A stretch of 64,000 bases of DNA from NCBI GenBank assembly GCA_900155495.1, contig FTLJ01000776.1, forward strand, positions 62,001 through 126,000, read 5' to 3'. The position numbers and the translations under genes are program-made. This stretch comes from Porogramme epimiltina (lineage: Eukaryota; Basidiomycota; Agaricomycetes; Polyporales; Polyporaceae). Positions 22,724-32,928 of the stretch are shown here, one piece after another. The stretch's first letter is position 1. Every line of letters starts with the position of its first letter. The notes below the pieces were generated by a model. It ran no database searches. It was not told the DNA's origin and saw nothing but the letters and a program-made list of their open reading frames with translations.

Positions 22724-24642
22724 TTAGCTGCCCTCCTCCGCACCAGCATCCCCATCTGGACTCTTTGCAGCCGCCGCCTTGTCGTCCGTCCGGTTCCGCT
22801 TGTTAATGAGGTCGTCGAAGAATTTCTTGAGGGCCTGATGCTGCGTCTGGTCGTCCGCCGAGTTCGGCGTCGTGGCTGACAGCGGCGCAGGGGACGGCGC
22901 GCCACCCCTGCTGAGCGCGAGCGCCGCCGCGGACGTGGGCACCGACAAGTTGGACGGCGGCACGCGCACGCCCGCGCGGCCGGACGGGGCCTTGCCCATG
23001 CGCGCGGGGTCGCCGCCGGCGACGCTCATGCCGAGCGGGTTCGCGCCGGGCGGGGCGGAGCCCTCCATCTCAGTGAGCGCGCGCTCGACGTTGGGCAGCG
23101 TGAAGCTGCTGCTGCCCATGGGCCCGACGATGCCCGCGGCGGCGGTCTCGTTCGGGTTCCGGAACGCGCCGCGCGGGTCGCGGTTCGGGTTCTTTGCGTT
23201 CTCGTCGTAATTCTTGGCGAGGAACGCCTGCTCTGGGGTCGGATTGTTGAGTGGCGGGAGAGGTGGAGGCTGCGAAGAGACGATTCAGCACAGAGTTGGG
23301 ATGGTGAATGAGACAAGATGCGTACTTTGCGGCTGAGGTCGGGGACGAGGCTGGTATACAGCTTGGTCGCCTTAGGACCAACATCCTCTTCGGACCCATC
23401 CAGATCGTTCTCCCATGCCTCTCCCCAAAGTTTCGCGTCAAACCCGTCCCGCAAAACGGCAATCTTGCCCCAACTGTCCCAGCCGGCCGGAATAACAATC
23501 TTATCACGGTCCAACGCGTTTGGTTTGTGCTGGAATGGGAAAGGATTCCGTGGGGGCGCGGTAACTTCACCTCCAGATGCCATGGAAGGCGATGGAGCGG
23601 GTGGCATGAACAAGGTGTGCAACGCATACTGTCTGAGTACTTGTAATGTTGTCGGCTGTGGTGTGGTGTAGAAAAGCCCGGCGCCGTCTGCAAGAGAAGT
23701 CAGTTCCCAAGTCCAATGCCGCAAAGAGATATGCACGAACACTTCAGACAGATCGCCCGCAAAACCTGCATGATGCTATCTGTCCTTTCTTCCCATTCCC
23801 CGCCCTTCCCTTTAACCATACCACCCATGCCAGAAGGACCGGAACCGATGACATCGTTGCCCTCGTCGATGAGGTCTGCCTTCGTACACACCACCACAAT
23901 GGGAACACCGGCGGAGTTGTGAGTAAGTGTACCAGGGCCTAGTGGAAGCAAGGTGCTTGACACTGTTGACGTCGCCGGCAAGGGCTCTGCTGAAGGCTCG
24001 GTGTAGTACTGCCAGTGGGCTTGGACTAGTAGAACAACAAAAGATCAGACAATTCCTGAATGCAGGGACGGTGGTTTACGTACGTCTTTCCCGGTTCTCC
24101 TCCTTGGCGATGTCTAACTCTCGGGTGCCATCTCCTTTGACCCATTTCTCCACCCAGTCCAACCATGTTTCTAACTCTTGGATGAACAACCAAGGCCGCG
24201 TCCAGTCTAGTGTTACCATTACAAGGGTATGTTGTAAGGATGCCCTGGGTGGCACAAAGTGGGGTAACAATGCGGTATACGCAGGTGCTGAGGATGGAAC
24301 GGTATACACGGATAATCGTGCAAGGGTATCTAGGATTTACGCGTAATTTAGTTACGCCTGGCTACCATGAATTTGGAGGGTCTACGTACCTTCGTCTGCA
24401 TCGTCTCGTATGTCCGCCCAATCATATCCAATGGCAAAGTCAGTACGTTGTTCTTCCTTCGTCTCCTCCGGTGGTGACTTCTGCAGAAGTGCCGACGCAA
24501 GCGATGACTTCCCAGAGGATGGTTCGCCCAGGAGGATGATCTGTTTGGAGGGTATCGAGCGAGAAGAAGAGACAGAGTCCAGAATGGAGGACCATAGGTC
24601 TTGCGGGGGCGCGTCAGGAGAGGAGGGGCGTGAGTTTTCCAT
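22724..24642 (-). CDS. Cytoplasmic dynein light intermediate chain
   Basis: Exons are 24642-24390, 24329-24084, 24025-23741, 23687-23326 and 23269-22724 (1692 nt, 563 aa). The product links the dynein heavy chain to cargo adaptors for minus-end transport of nuclei, vesicles and endosomes. The N-terminal Ras-like fold has a P-loop GEPSSGKS at 39-46, then IGYDWADIRDDADEDTLARL, VYTVPSSAPAYTALLP, the switch-like LVMVTLDWTRPW, and a VVCTKADL base-binding motif. The DLIC signature LDRDKIVIPAGWDSWGKI follows, then a proline-rich linker. The C-terminal adaptor-binding region has a short amphipathic helix (HQALKKFFDDLINKRN) like the DLIC effector helix. The third intron uses GTTCGT as donor, chosen because it restores the LKYGAGLFYT block. 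The gene is divergent from TIP41, 276 bp apart. Confidence 0.94.
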
Positions 24643-24918
24643 AACTGGAGACGCGACGGTGTGAATCGCTGTTGCGAGGGCGATACAGAAGCGTCACAAG
24701 AGTACGAGGGATTTGGGCTAACGAGAGGCCCGGAAAGCAGAAGTCAAAGTAGGCGCTGGGTTGTGGCGTGTCGCGTCCTGGACTTGTCCGCCAAGACTCA
24801 CCGGAGTCGTGCGCATCGTGCAAGCTTGCTTCTTGCCCGCTCCTACACATCGCCCACAACGGCCTGCTCGACGTGTCTCCGGCTCCACCAGGGCCGCCCG
24901 TGCGCCTTAGAGGTCATA
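24643..24918. promoter_or_regulatory. Bidirectional promoter dynein LIC / TIP41
   Basis: These 276 bp between divergent start codons must hold both core promoters and leaders. I see no clear TATA box or repeated motif. Confidence 0.5.
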
Positions 24919-25987
24919 ATGTCCGCTGCTGTCGCACTCCCACAACATCGCCTCTTGGAGTCTCCCAACTCTCGCACTATCGAAATAGGCCCGTGGACGA
25001 TCACTGCTTGTACCAACCCTATTTCGAATGCCGGGCAAAGCGACGCACTTCAGGCGGCCATTGGAGGCATTCCCCTCCCTGAAATGACCTTTGGCAACAA
25101 CTCTCTTGAACTTGAACACCGGGAGAGCGGCTGGAAGTACACATTCAATACGGAGGAAGCCCTTAAAGGCGTGAGGAACGGCGAGTTGCAGGAGGGAGAC
25201 GGTGGCGTCAAGGTCGGATACGCAGATGCGTGGTTGCGGAGCCGGTGCGACCTTTATGACGTCCAAAGCATTGCTGAGCTTAACGAGAAGTCAGAACTGG
25301 TCCAACATCTCAGATCCCTATGCCTGAGACCGTCCCCACGAAGCTATTTGACTGGACGTACACGACATTATATCCCGGTCATGCAGAGCCTTCGTCCACC
25401 AAATCAGTTGCCTGGCAGCCTGCCGATCGCAACAATCCCAAGCATACTATCCCCTTGGCAGAGCTCACACGTCAGGATCCCATCTTATTCTATGCCGAAA
25501 TTCCTCTGTACGAAGACGAGCTGCATGACAATGGAGCATCTCATTTGCTAGTTCGCATCGTACGTTTGTCACGAGAGGCTTGTTGCGTGTCACTTATTTC
25601 TGTGCCGTCAGCGTGTTATGCCTACATGCATCTTCATTCTGCAGCGGTTCACGCTCAGGGTTGACGGTGTCCTGTTCCGTACATATGATACACGCATATA
25701 TCACTCATACACGTCTTCCCCGCCTTTGGTTGTGCGCGAACTCAGTGGATGGGAGGCCCCGTACGAACGCGTGAAAGTGGTGAGTCCACTTCACGTCTCC
25801 TTCGATGAGCTACTCTCAACGTACTCGATAGCGGCTCCCTAGACGCGACGACCTCACGCCCCTGACTGATCCCATGTGGATAGCTAAGATCCTCTCGGAA
25901 ATGCCGACGGAGATCTCTCAAGAGATTGGAGCAGAGACTCGATGGAAAGGACTTGGAACCAAGTTGGATGTTGCAATATTAGTATGA
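24919..25987 (+). CDS. TIP41: TIP41-like protein, PP2A/TOR pathway regulator
   Basis: TIP41 binds PP2A-family phosphatases and Tap42 and modulates TOR signalling in the cytoplasm. Exons are 24919-25260, 25314-25559, 25612-25779 and 25832-25987 (912 nt, 303 aa; all introns phase 0). Conserved blocks are PEMTFGNNSLELEH, WKYTFNTEEALKGV, GGVKVGYADAW, then after the first intron PTKLFDWTYTTLYPG, DPILFYAEIPLYEDELHDNG, VRIRVMPTCIFILQRF and LRVDGVLFRTYDTRIYH. They run in the family order and length. The first intron uses a weak donor (GTCCAA), supported by a CTTAAC branch site, a CAG acceptor and restored homology. The second intron's acceptor at 25610-25611, rather than one 33 nt later, keeps the conserved RVMPTC block. 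Confidence 0.94.
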
Positions 25988-26523
25988 ACGAAACCAAGCG
26001 ATCGCTGTAAACATTTGTAACTTTACCCTCTCTCCCAAGGTCGACTTGCGTGATATATAATCTTCGTGTCAGGCATGACATCAAGGTGGTTTTAGTATTA
26101 GACGGAGAGTATTCAGTTTTCTCACCCTCACACCGGCTCGTGTCATCCTCAAATTTTTATTATACATCTCCTATGGTCTACACCTTATATCCTAGAAATT
26201 TATCCCACTACGGGGTCACCCAGAGATTTGAGTACTCCACGGAAGAGCCCTTGCCAAGAAAAAAATTCCAACAAAACGAAATGACTAGGGCAGGTCAACA
26301 TGGTGCTTCTGAGGCACTCCATCCTTTTATTAGATATAAGGTCCTCCAAACAATCATATCCGTCAGCTTCGAGCTTGAGATGTGTATTCCTGAACGCTTA
26401 CTAAATATATCCAAAGGCACATGGCGTCAAGAAGTGATCGAGAATTTGAGGGGTAACAGGCGCCCATTCACTCATTCTCGTTTCTTCACCTCCAGGACCC
26501 CTCTTTTCTCGACCGACGGCACT
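25988..26523 (+). other. AT-rich spacer upstream of RRS1, with open frame
   Basis: These 536 bp lie between TIP41 and RRS1, both on the plus strand. Base composition is clearly more AT-rich than the surroundings (for example 26130-26300 and 26395-26420). The RRS1 frame stays open upstream of its ATG for about 158 codons, from about 26050, with no recognisable product. I treat it as leader or promoter. Confidence 0.45.
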
Positions 26524-27727
26524 ATGGATGTTTCAGACATTCTCGCAGCTCACGAGGCAAAACAGTAAGAACATTTTGCACTAGCTCCGAGTATGCAAGT
26601 GCTAAATAGGTGTTACAGAAAAGCAGTCACAGTAGAGAAGGACGTACCTCTCGAAATCGACGCCGGATTTCTAACAGTGACAGACCTTAACCCAGTGGAC
26701 GCAGAGAGCTATGAGTGCGTCGTGTGCTAATATCTCTATGAACACTACGAACAGCTCCCACTTACTAGCCGTCTCTCTTAGAGCCGATCTCGAGGAGTAC
26801 TTAATGTCCACCGCCCGCGACGGTGCGCAAGCCCTGGTTGCCTCCCTCTTCTCACTCCCTACCACATCCTCGGACGACGGTCCACTTGCTCAGCTACCTC
26901 CCCCGACAACACTACTACCTCGTGCCAAGCCTTTGCCTAAGCCCAAACCTCCGACGAAATGGGAGCAGTTCGCGAAGGCTAAGGGCATTCAGAAGAAGCG
27001 CAGGGACAAGAAGGTCTGGGATGAAGAAAAGCAGGACTGGGTTAACAGGTGGGGATGGAAGGGAGCGAACAAGGACAAGGAGGTCCAGTGGGCCACCGAG
27101 GTTCCTGCGAATGCTGGTACGTCGTTGCGCCGCCATTTTATTCCCGGTCTCTTGCTGCCCCTCGCAGTCGGTAACTCTAAATATGACACTGCAGATGTGG
27201 ATTATGACCCCGCGAAGGCGGCGCGGGATGAGCGCAAGGCTCGCGTGGCGAAGAACGAGAAGCAGCACCAGCAGAACCTCGCGCGCGCGGCACAGGCTAG
27301 TGGTGCAGGCTCGAGCAACGCCGACAGGAAGAGACAGATAGACAGGACGCTCGCTGTCACGCGAACGAGCACGGCGAGTCTGGGCAAGTATGACAAGGTC
27401 CTCGACGGCGAGAAGAAGTTGAAAGGCGTGAAACGCAAGGTGGGTCTCGGGGCGTGACCTCGCTCGACACCGCATAACTAATCGGCATTATTACAGTTCG
27501 ACCCTACAGAAATCTCTGCGGAGAACGAGAAATCGCGCGATCTCGCGATCTTGTCGAAGCTCGACAAGGCTCCGGCATCGAAAAAGTCTAAAAGGTCCGA
27601 ATCGGGCGGAGATGACGTTCTTAATGTCAGGAAAGCAATCCGGTCGGCAAGTAAAGGCAAAGGCAGCGCAGCTCTGGCTAGGGGTTCAGGGGGCCAGAAG
27701 GGGAAGGCTGGTAAGGGTAGGCGTTGA
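26524..27727 (+). CDS. RRS1: Ribosome biogenesis regulatory protein RRS1
   Basis: RRS1 acts with Rpf2 to bring the 5S RNP into pre-60S ribosomes in the nucleolus. Exons are 26524-26564, 26619-26714, 26782-27116, 27195-27439 and 27497-27727 (948 nt, 315 aa; phases 2, 2, 1, 0). The N-terminus reads MDVSDILAAHEAKQ then KAVTVEKDVPLEIDAG and FLTVTDLNPVD. The hallmark block PTKWEQFAKAKGIQKKRRDK leads into VWDEEKQDWVNRWGWKGAN. The C-terminal half is basic with RKRQIDRTLAVT and ends in a Lys/Gly-rich tail (KGKAGKGRR), as in fungal Rrs1. The start is the Met that begins the conserved block, although the frame is open further upstream. The gene is convergent with TFIIB. Confidence 0.95.
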
Positions 27728-27915
27728 CCCTGCAGTTGACTGTGCAGCATTTGTGTTCTTTCGGTACATTCTACGATTCACTCGTTGTCATTCTGCTCTC
27801 GACTTGCGTTCTCATAATGTCAATGGTATTGTCATATACATATACATACAGTGAGCGTCGCATATTATGCATTTTCGTGAGCGTAAACTAAAGAGTCCCA
27901 GCAATCACTCATCCT

Positions 27916-29040
27916 CTACCTCGACCCGCTCTCAACCGGGAGCCTCTCCAGCTTCGCCTTCCCCTCCTTAATCCACTCCTCCTGAACCAATCTCTCCTTG
28001 TCCGCGTAGTACAAACGGTACACCAGCTTGATCGTACCCTCGCTCACGCCCGCAACCGCGCTAATCTCGCGCACGGACTTGGGTTTGTCCAGCAAGCAGC
28101 ACGTAAAGTAGATGGCGCCGCCGGCGATGGACACCGGGGAACGACCATCCGCGATACCCAGCTCACGAGCCTTGACGATGATGTCCGAACAGATAGGCTG
28201 TACGTTGGCCGGGAGGTCGAGATGGTTGCAGTATCGTACAAGTAGGTCCTCGGCGCCGGTAGTGCTACTGGGCGTGTGTGCGTGGCGATCCTGAGACGCG
28301 CCGGGAGTCAGGTTGAACGCCTGCTCCAACGCTTTGTAGCATTGGCCGAGGACCTTCTTGCTGACCTGCGTGAGGTTGCAGATCTCGCGGAACGTACGGG
28401 GGACGTGTGCTTGTCGACAAGCGATGAAAATGCAAGCGGCGATGACAGCCTCGAGAGGCTTGCCGCGAAGCAGCTTCTCTTCATCAGACCGTTTGTAGAG
28501 TTGTTTCGCGATGTCGGAGATGGTTTTAGGAAGGGAGAACTGGTCGCACCAGCTCGAGATGTCGCGGAAGGCCTGGAGGAGGTTGCGCTCCGAACTCGCG
28601 CCTTTGGCACGGTGGTTCGCGCGCTGAAGTTCCTTCGCGAGGCCGGAACCGCCGTCCTTGAAGGAGATGCTGGTATCGAGTTGCTCGATACCCTCCATCA
28701 GGGGGTCTGACGCTGCACCGACACGGGACGGATCGTCGCCCTCATCGTTTGCGAACGTCTACACGGCACGTTAAGAGAGCAAGCTCGTCGATAGGGCGGG
28801 CGGTGGCAATGCGAAGTGTTCACTTACCCGCCACTCACTCCTCGTGTCGACTATCCTATCGCCCAACACTAGCCCACAAGTGCCACAGACAAGGTCCCCA
28901 CTGCTGAACTCTTCAACGATATTCGGGTTCGGGTCTCTACACTCGGGGCAGATAAGGCGAACCGCTAGGTCTGGCCCGAATGTAGGTTGCTGAGTCTTCT
29001 GAATAGGCTGGGCGAGGGGAAAGGGCTGAGCGTATGCCAT
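27916..29040 (-). CDS. SUA7: Transcription initiation factor TFIIB (Sua7)
   Basis: TFIIB positions RNA polymerase II on TBP-bound promoters and helps set the start site. Two exons, 29040-28828 and 28758-27916 (1056 nt, 351 aa). The N-terminal zinc ribbon has C31-x2-C34 and C52-x2-C55 (CPEC and CGTC). A B-finger/linker region follows ([23 protein letters not shown]). Two cyclin-fold repeats come next: the first with [19 protein letters not shown] and [18 protein letters not shown], the second with [19 protein letters not shown] and [18 protein letters not shown]. The length equals that of other fungal TFIIB proteins. The zinc ribbon and the absence of a long C-terminal extension exclude the Pol III paralogue BRF1. 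Confidence 0.97.
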
Positions 29041-29495
29041 GACGAATGTGGGCTAGGTGGGCGATAGGTATCGATGAATAAGGGAGTGGTCGTTGAAAAT
29101 GGGTGTGGTGGGCGCGAGTGGCGGCTTTGTGAGTGAGTGGCTCCAGCGACGGTGTCAACAGCCTAGTCGTCTGTGTCCGGTAAAATCATGATTAATGGCT
29201 GTGGCAAAGACGTAGCAACGTACCACTGCGCAAAACCAAACAAAAACGACGTCGTCAGCCTCGAGGAGGGCGGGTCGACGTTTGAGATGGTGATGGTAGG
29301 CGACAAGAAGCGTTGCGGACGCCCCGCGGACGGCCGGAGCCAGATATCGCGCGTTAGGGGCATATGGGAGAAATTATGTATTTGTAAGAATCATTGAGCC
29401 AATCAGAAACTCCCATATACTGGCCCTGTCCCATTGTCCCCACCACGGCTTCCCGCTCAGCCACTTCTCTTTCCCTCTCCCCGACCGCAACCGCA
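29041..29495. promoter_or_regulatory. Bidirectional promoter TFIIB / unknown gene, with CCAAT box
   Basis: These 455 bp separate two divergent start codons. A CCAAT box (CCAATCA) is at 29399-29405, about 90 bp before the plus-strand ATG. CCAAT boxes are bound by the HAP complex in fungi. The motif is seen; its use is inferred. Confidence 0.45.
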
Positions 29496-30988
29496 ATGGG
29501 CAAATGGTTTGTGGAATGACCCTCCCGGCCTTGCAGTCTCACTCAAGTCGTCTCACTGCTCAGGACCCTTGAGTATCACGATGAAGTGCTCCGCAACAAA
29601 GTCAAAAGCCTGGTGTAAGTAACCCCGCCCCCCTCGGCCACTGGCCTTCCGCCTGACCAGAACGCACAGGCAGGGCGCCATAAAACGAATGAAGGTCGAG
29701 AAGGACACACCCGCGATAACCTACGAAACCTTTGTTGAGGAGCTTGATGAGGGTGACTCTTTTACTACTTCGATAATAGACGTTTTGGTCAAGGTACGTC
29801 CTGCCATGCCTGTGCTTCAGAATAGAGGGCTCACGGGAGGTATCTTAGGAACTGGCGGAACGTAGGACTCGGTCCAACCCATCCGACCGTCGTCTCATCT
29901 CTGAGCGAACAGCAAAGAGCCTACGTATGCAAGCTGCGCCTCTTCATGTCTACCGCGGTTCTCCTCGAGACAGAGCCCGGCAGCATGTTTCAATGCCCCC
30001 GACGCTCTCATACAGCACTTTCCACGACCTCCTCTCCGAATCTGAAGGGGAAGAAGAGTACGGGACCCCTCTAGGCAGCGGCGGTCGACTAGAAGGAGCG
30101 CAGATCAACACGGATTTGTATGATGCCTACCTCCCCTCAACCTACCCGCCTATTTCATCCGGCCTGCGTTCAACAGAACGCGCAGCAGACTCTTCACACC
30201 ACCCAGACCCCATCTCCACTGGGTCTTGGCTGTTGAATAGCCCTCCCCCGACCTCGAGCGTTTGGACGGGGCTAGGCGGTCCCGGGTCTTCATCACTCTT
30301 CCGACAAAACACCCTTCGCAGGTCTCATCGATCGCGGCCAGCGGAATCTAACGATTTTGCGTCCTTCACAACTCGCCGTCGCTCTATCATCCGCGGCCAC
30401 ACCACTAGCGCGACTGACGACGATCGCCGCGCGGACTCGTCGGAGCCTGTTGCGAGGCCGAGTTCTACCGAGAACACACGGCCTGTAGACTCCGCGGACG
30501 GTAGCGTTGCTCGGCCTCTTGACTTCAGCGCGTGGCTGGCCCGTCATAGAGCGAGAGCATCGTCGTCAGCCGCGGCGTCGGCATCCGTCTTGCCCGACAA
30601 CACGGGAGGATTGTCGGCGGCCCAACGTCCGACTTCATCGCAGATGTGGTATTCCATGACATCCGCATCGCCGGAACCCATGTCGATTGCTGCACTATCT
30701 CGACGATCCAGCACCTCGGACGTAAACGAGGACAGGCGGCAGTCGATCGCCCCGCGCTTGAGGCGTGGGGGCCTGCGCCCACCGGAGTCGTTGCTACTAC
30801 AGGGCCCCGGCTCTCCAGCAATCGAGGGGCACATGTTCCACAGCGCGATAACGGACGCCATATCTCCTAGGGACGACACTTCTGCGGATGTGGTTTTGCC
30901 CGCTCACCACAGCGCGGAAGAGGAACCGCAGGCGGAAGCCCAGCACGCTTCAGTCTCGCGGTCATCTCCGGCTATCGAGGCGCGGTAG
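29496..30988 (+). CDS. Uncharacterised protein, helical N-terminus and disordered C-terminus
   Basis: Exons are 29496-29506, 29564-29614, 29670-29793 and 29849-30988 (1326 nt, 441 aa). The first coding exon is only 11 nt (MGKW); the join restores MGKW-TLEYHDEVLRNKV. I do not recognise the family. Residues 1 to about 90 look helical and charged (LRNKVKSLVQGAIKRMKVEK, then FVEELDEGDSFTTSIIDVLV and ELAERRTR). The rest is rich in Ser, Pro and Arg and probably disordered, with an acidic SESEGEEEYG patch. No transmembrane segment or signal peptide is visible. The long last exon has no stop in frame and the joins agree in phase, so a gene is likely even though its role is unknown. It diverges from TFIIB. 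Confidence 0.75.
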
Positions 30989-31157
30989 ATCCATGTAGGT
31001 AGTTATGACTTTGGCTTCACCCCATGCAACGCCTCCATGTATCTCTTTATTCGTCTGTACCCGTATGCTACTTCCTCTGCTACCTTGTTATACGTGTGGA
31101 TTCCAAGGCCTGTATGACAATCGTCGACAATAGTATCTTGGTGATTTGGCGTAGTGC

Positions 31158-31169
31158 CACGTGACGTCA
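31158..31169. promoter_or_regulatory. Overlapping E-box and CRE upstream of Hep59 gene
   Basis: The sequence CACGTGACGTCA joins a palindromic E-box (31158-31163) to a full palindromic CRE, TGACGTCA (31162-31169). It lies about 90 bp before the ATG at 31255. Fungal bHLH and bZIP (ATF/CREB) factors bind such sites. The binding factor is inferred. Confidence 0.5.
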
Positions 31170-31254
31170 TGTCTAGTCCGAGCTGTCCGGCCCGTACGTG
31201 GGGCAGTAAGCTTGACTCTGCTCTTGACTGTGCTTCCACCACCACTCCTGTCCC

Positions 31255-32430
31255 ATGTTCAAAAAACGCTCTCGTCCTCCGCCCCGTGCTCGCCAGGCTC
31301 TCTCCGATGGCGAAGGAGAGACTCCCACCGAGGACCAAGAACTTGAACAGGCCGAGGAGAAACTGGAGTAGGTGTTTGTTTCATGCATAGGTGGCCACAT
31401 GTACCCGGAGCTGACAAGTCCTGGGTTAGCGTTGCGGAACTCATTGAGCTAAGGAAACTCAGGAAAGCGCGAGAAGGCATAGATATAGCCAAACTGTCCA
31501 AGGGTGACACCAAGAAAAAGCGGAAGCGGCCAAAAGAAGGGGAAGAGGTCGTATATGGGTTGCGGCCAGGTGTTTCTCATGAAAATGACGAAGAGTGAGT
31601 TATGTCCTGCTCTATATTCCACTCCTCCTTAAATGCCTCTATAGAGACCCTGAGGATGCAGAGACGAAAGCGAGGCGGGTTGTACGGTCCAATAACTTCA
31701 CACAACAGACCAATGCGCTAGACGTTGACAAGCACATGTAAGTCAGCACTGTTGGACGCGCACCGCCCTCATACTCATAGCTCCGTAGGATGGCATATAT
31801 AGAAGAAAACATGAAGCTTAGACGTGGCGCGAAGGAGGATGAGGACTCGGACGAAGGCCCGGCCGACCCGTACGCAGAACTCTTCCGCCTCACCGAGTCC
31901 GGCGCGCAGAAGAAAGAGGAGGAGGGCAACGTTACTAACAGTCTTGCTATGCTTACGGCAATACCTGAGGTGGACCTTGGGATGGAGTATGCTTGCACTT
32001 CTCTTACTCTGTAAACGAAGTCTCACTGACATATCTCGCAGCACGCGTCTCAAGAACATCGAAGAGACGGAGAAGGCTAAGCGGCAAATGTCTGAGCAGC
32101 GTCGAGAACGCACAGGAAAAGCGAGCGACGAAGCTCACCTCGCTGCCGCACGCTGTACGCCTACCCCTGTTTGTACGAAAGCGCGATATTGACTTCTGGC
32201 GCAGTCTACCGACCGAACCTCAAGGCAAAGTCAGATGCAGACATCATGCGGGATGCTAAACTAGAGGCGATGGGGTTGCGTCCCGATGACCATGAGCACC
32301 GCCGGGGTTCTGACAGGGCGCAGATGGCGACAGACGAGATCGTGAGTTCATGCTATTCATTAGATTGGCGGTATCCTGACGACATGCCCTCTAGGTCATG
32401 GAGCGCTTCAAGAAGCGGATGCGCAAGTGA
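31255..32430 (+). CDS. Hep59/C9orf78/Tls1 family spliceosome-associated protein
   Basis: Family members bind the spliceosome (Brr2 in fission yeast and human) and affect splice-site choice and telomere gene expression. Seven exons: 31255-31367, 31430-31594, 31645-31737, 31789-31986, 32042-32154, 32205-32341 and 32395-32430 (855 nt, 284 aa). The N-terminus is basic (MFKKRSRPPPRARQ), then acidic. A helical DVAELIELRKLRKAREGID is followed by a basic patch (KKKRKRPKEGEE). The family signature is VVRSNNFTQQTNALDVDKHM then MAYIEENMKLRRG. Further blocks are RLKNIEETEKAKRQM, AARFYRPNLKAKSDADIMRD and the C-terminal VMERFKKRMRK. Five consecutive introns keep phase 2, 2, 2, 2, 1. An E-box/CRE element lies just upstream. 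Confidence 0.9.
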
Positions 32431-32835
32431 GGACAACACATGTATAACTTATTCACAGGATTATGTACTACCTCTTGTACGCTACGCATCCACAATATCT
32501 TCGATGAGTGGACACGCTAAATGCCTAGGCTCCCTATTGTGCTAACTGAGGGCAAGACGTCACGGTGTCATTCACGTACGGGACACGTTGATCACGACGC
32601 GCTCACAATCACCACACAGTCAAGTGAGCACATCTGGTGGGACACCCTCCCTATCCCCACTCCAGCATTGTCTGCATTGGTAGTCTCCTGACCTTTCATA
32701 GTACCACGCCTTACGGTAGAGTAGTCAACCGCCGATGTGCCGACCTGTCACCGTCAGCGTGTTCCTTCAGCATGTCTTTTGGCCGATCCCATCCATAAAT
32801 CCGTGTTAGCAAACGCAGTGGCCGTGAGCTTGGTC

Positions 32836-32840
32836 AAAAA
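32836..32840 (-). terminator. RNA polymerase III terminator of tRNA-Tyr
   Basis: A run of five T on the minus strand starts two bases after the discriminator base, the expected Pol III stop. Confidence 0.85.
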
Positions 32841-32841
32841 G

Positions 32842-32928
32842 TCCTTCGAGTCGGGATCGAACCAACGGCCTTGAGATGATACGGTTTCCAGTTACAGTCT
32901 CACGCTCTTCCAGCTGAGCTATCGAAGG
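32842..32928 (-). tRNA. tRNA-Tyr (GUA) with 14-nt intron
   Basis: The minus strand folds as a full cloverleaf: 7-bp acceptor stem CCTTCGA/TCGAAGG with discriminator A, D stem GCTC/GAGC, anticodon stem TGAGA/TCTCA, and T stem GTTGG/CCGAC with loop TTCGATC. The anticodon is GTA, after C32-T33. A 14-nt insert (32878-32891) sits between positions 37 and 38, the standard place for nuclear tRNA introns. The C1-G72 pair is the tyrosine identity element in eukaryotes. The internal A box (TAGCTCAGCTGG) and B box (GGTTCGATCCC) are intact. Length is 73 nt plus 14 nt. Confidence 0.96.

Noticed and set aside
23735..23742. GTGTTC donor one base earlier in the dynein LIC gene
   Set aside because: Shifts the frame; the GTTCGT donor restores LKYGAGLFYT.
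25287..25313. A 24-27-nt intron just after the first TIP41 exon
   Set aside because: Too short to splice; the 53-nt intron from 25261 restores frame and homology and has a branch site.
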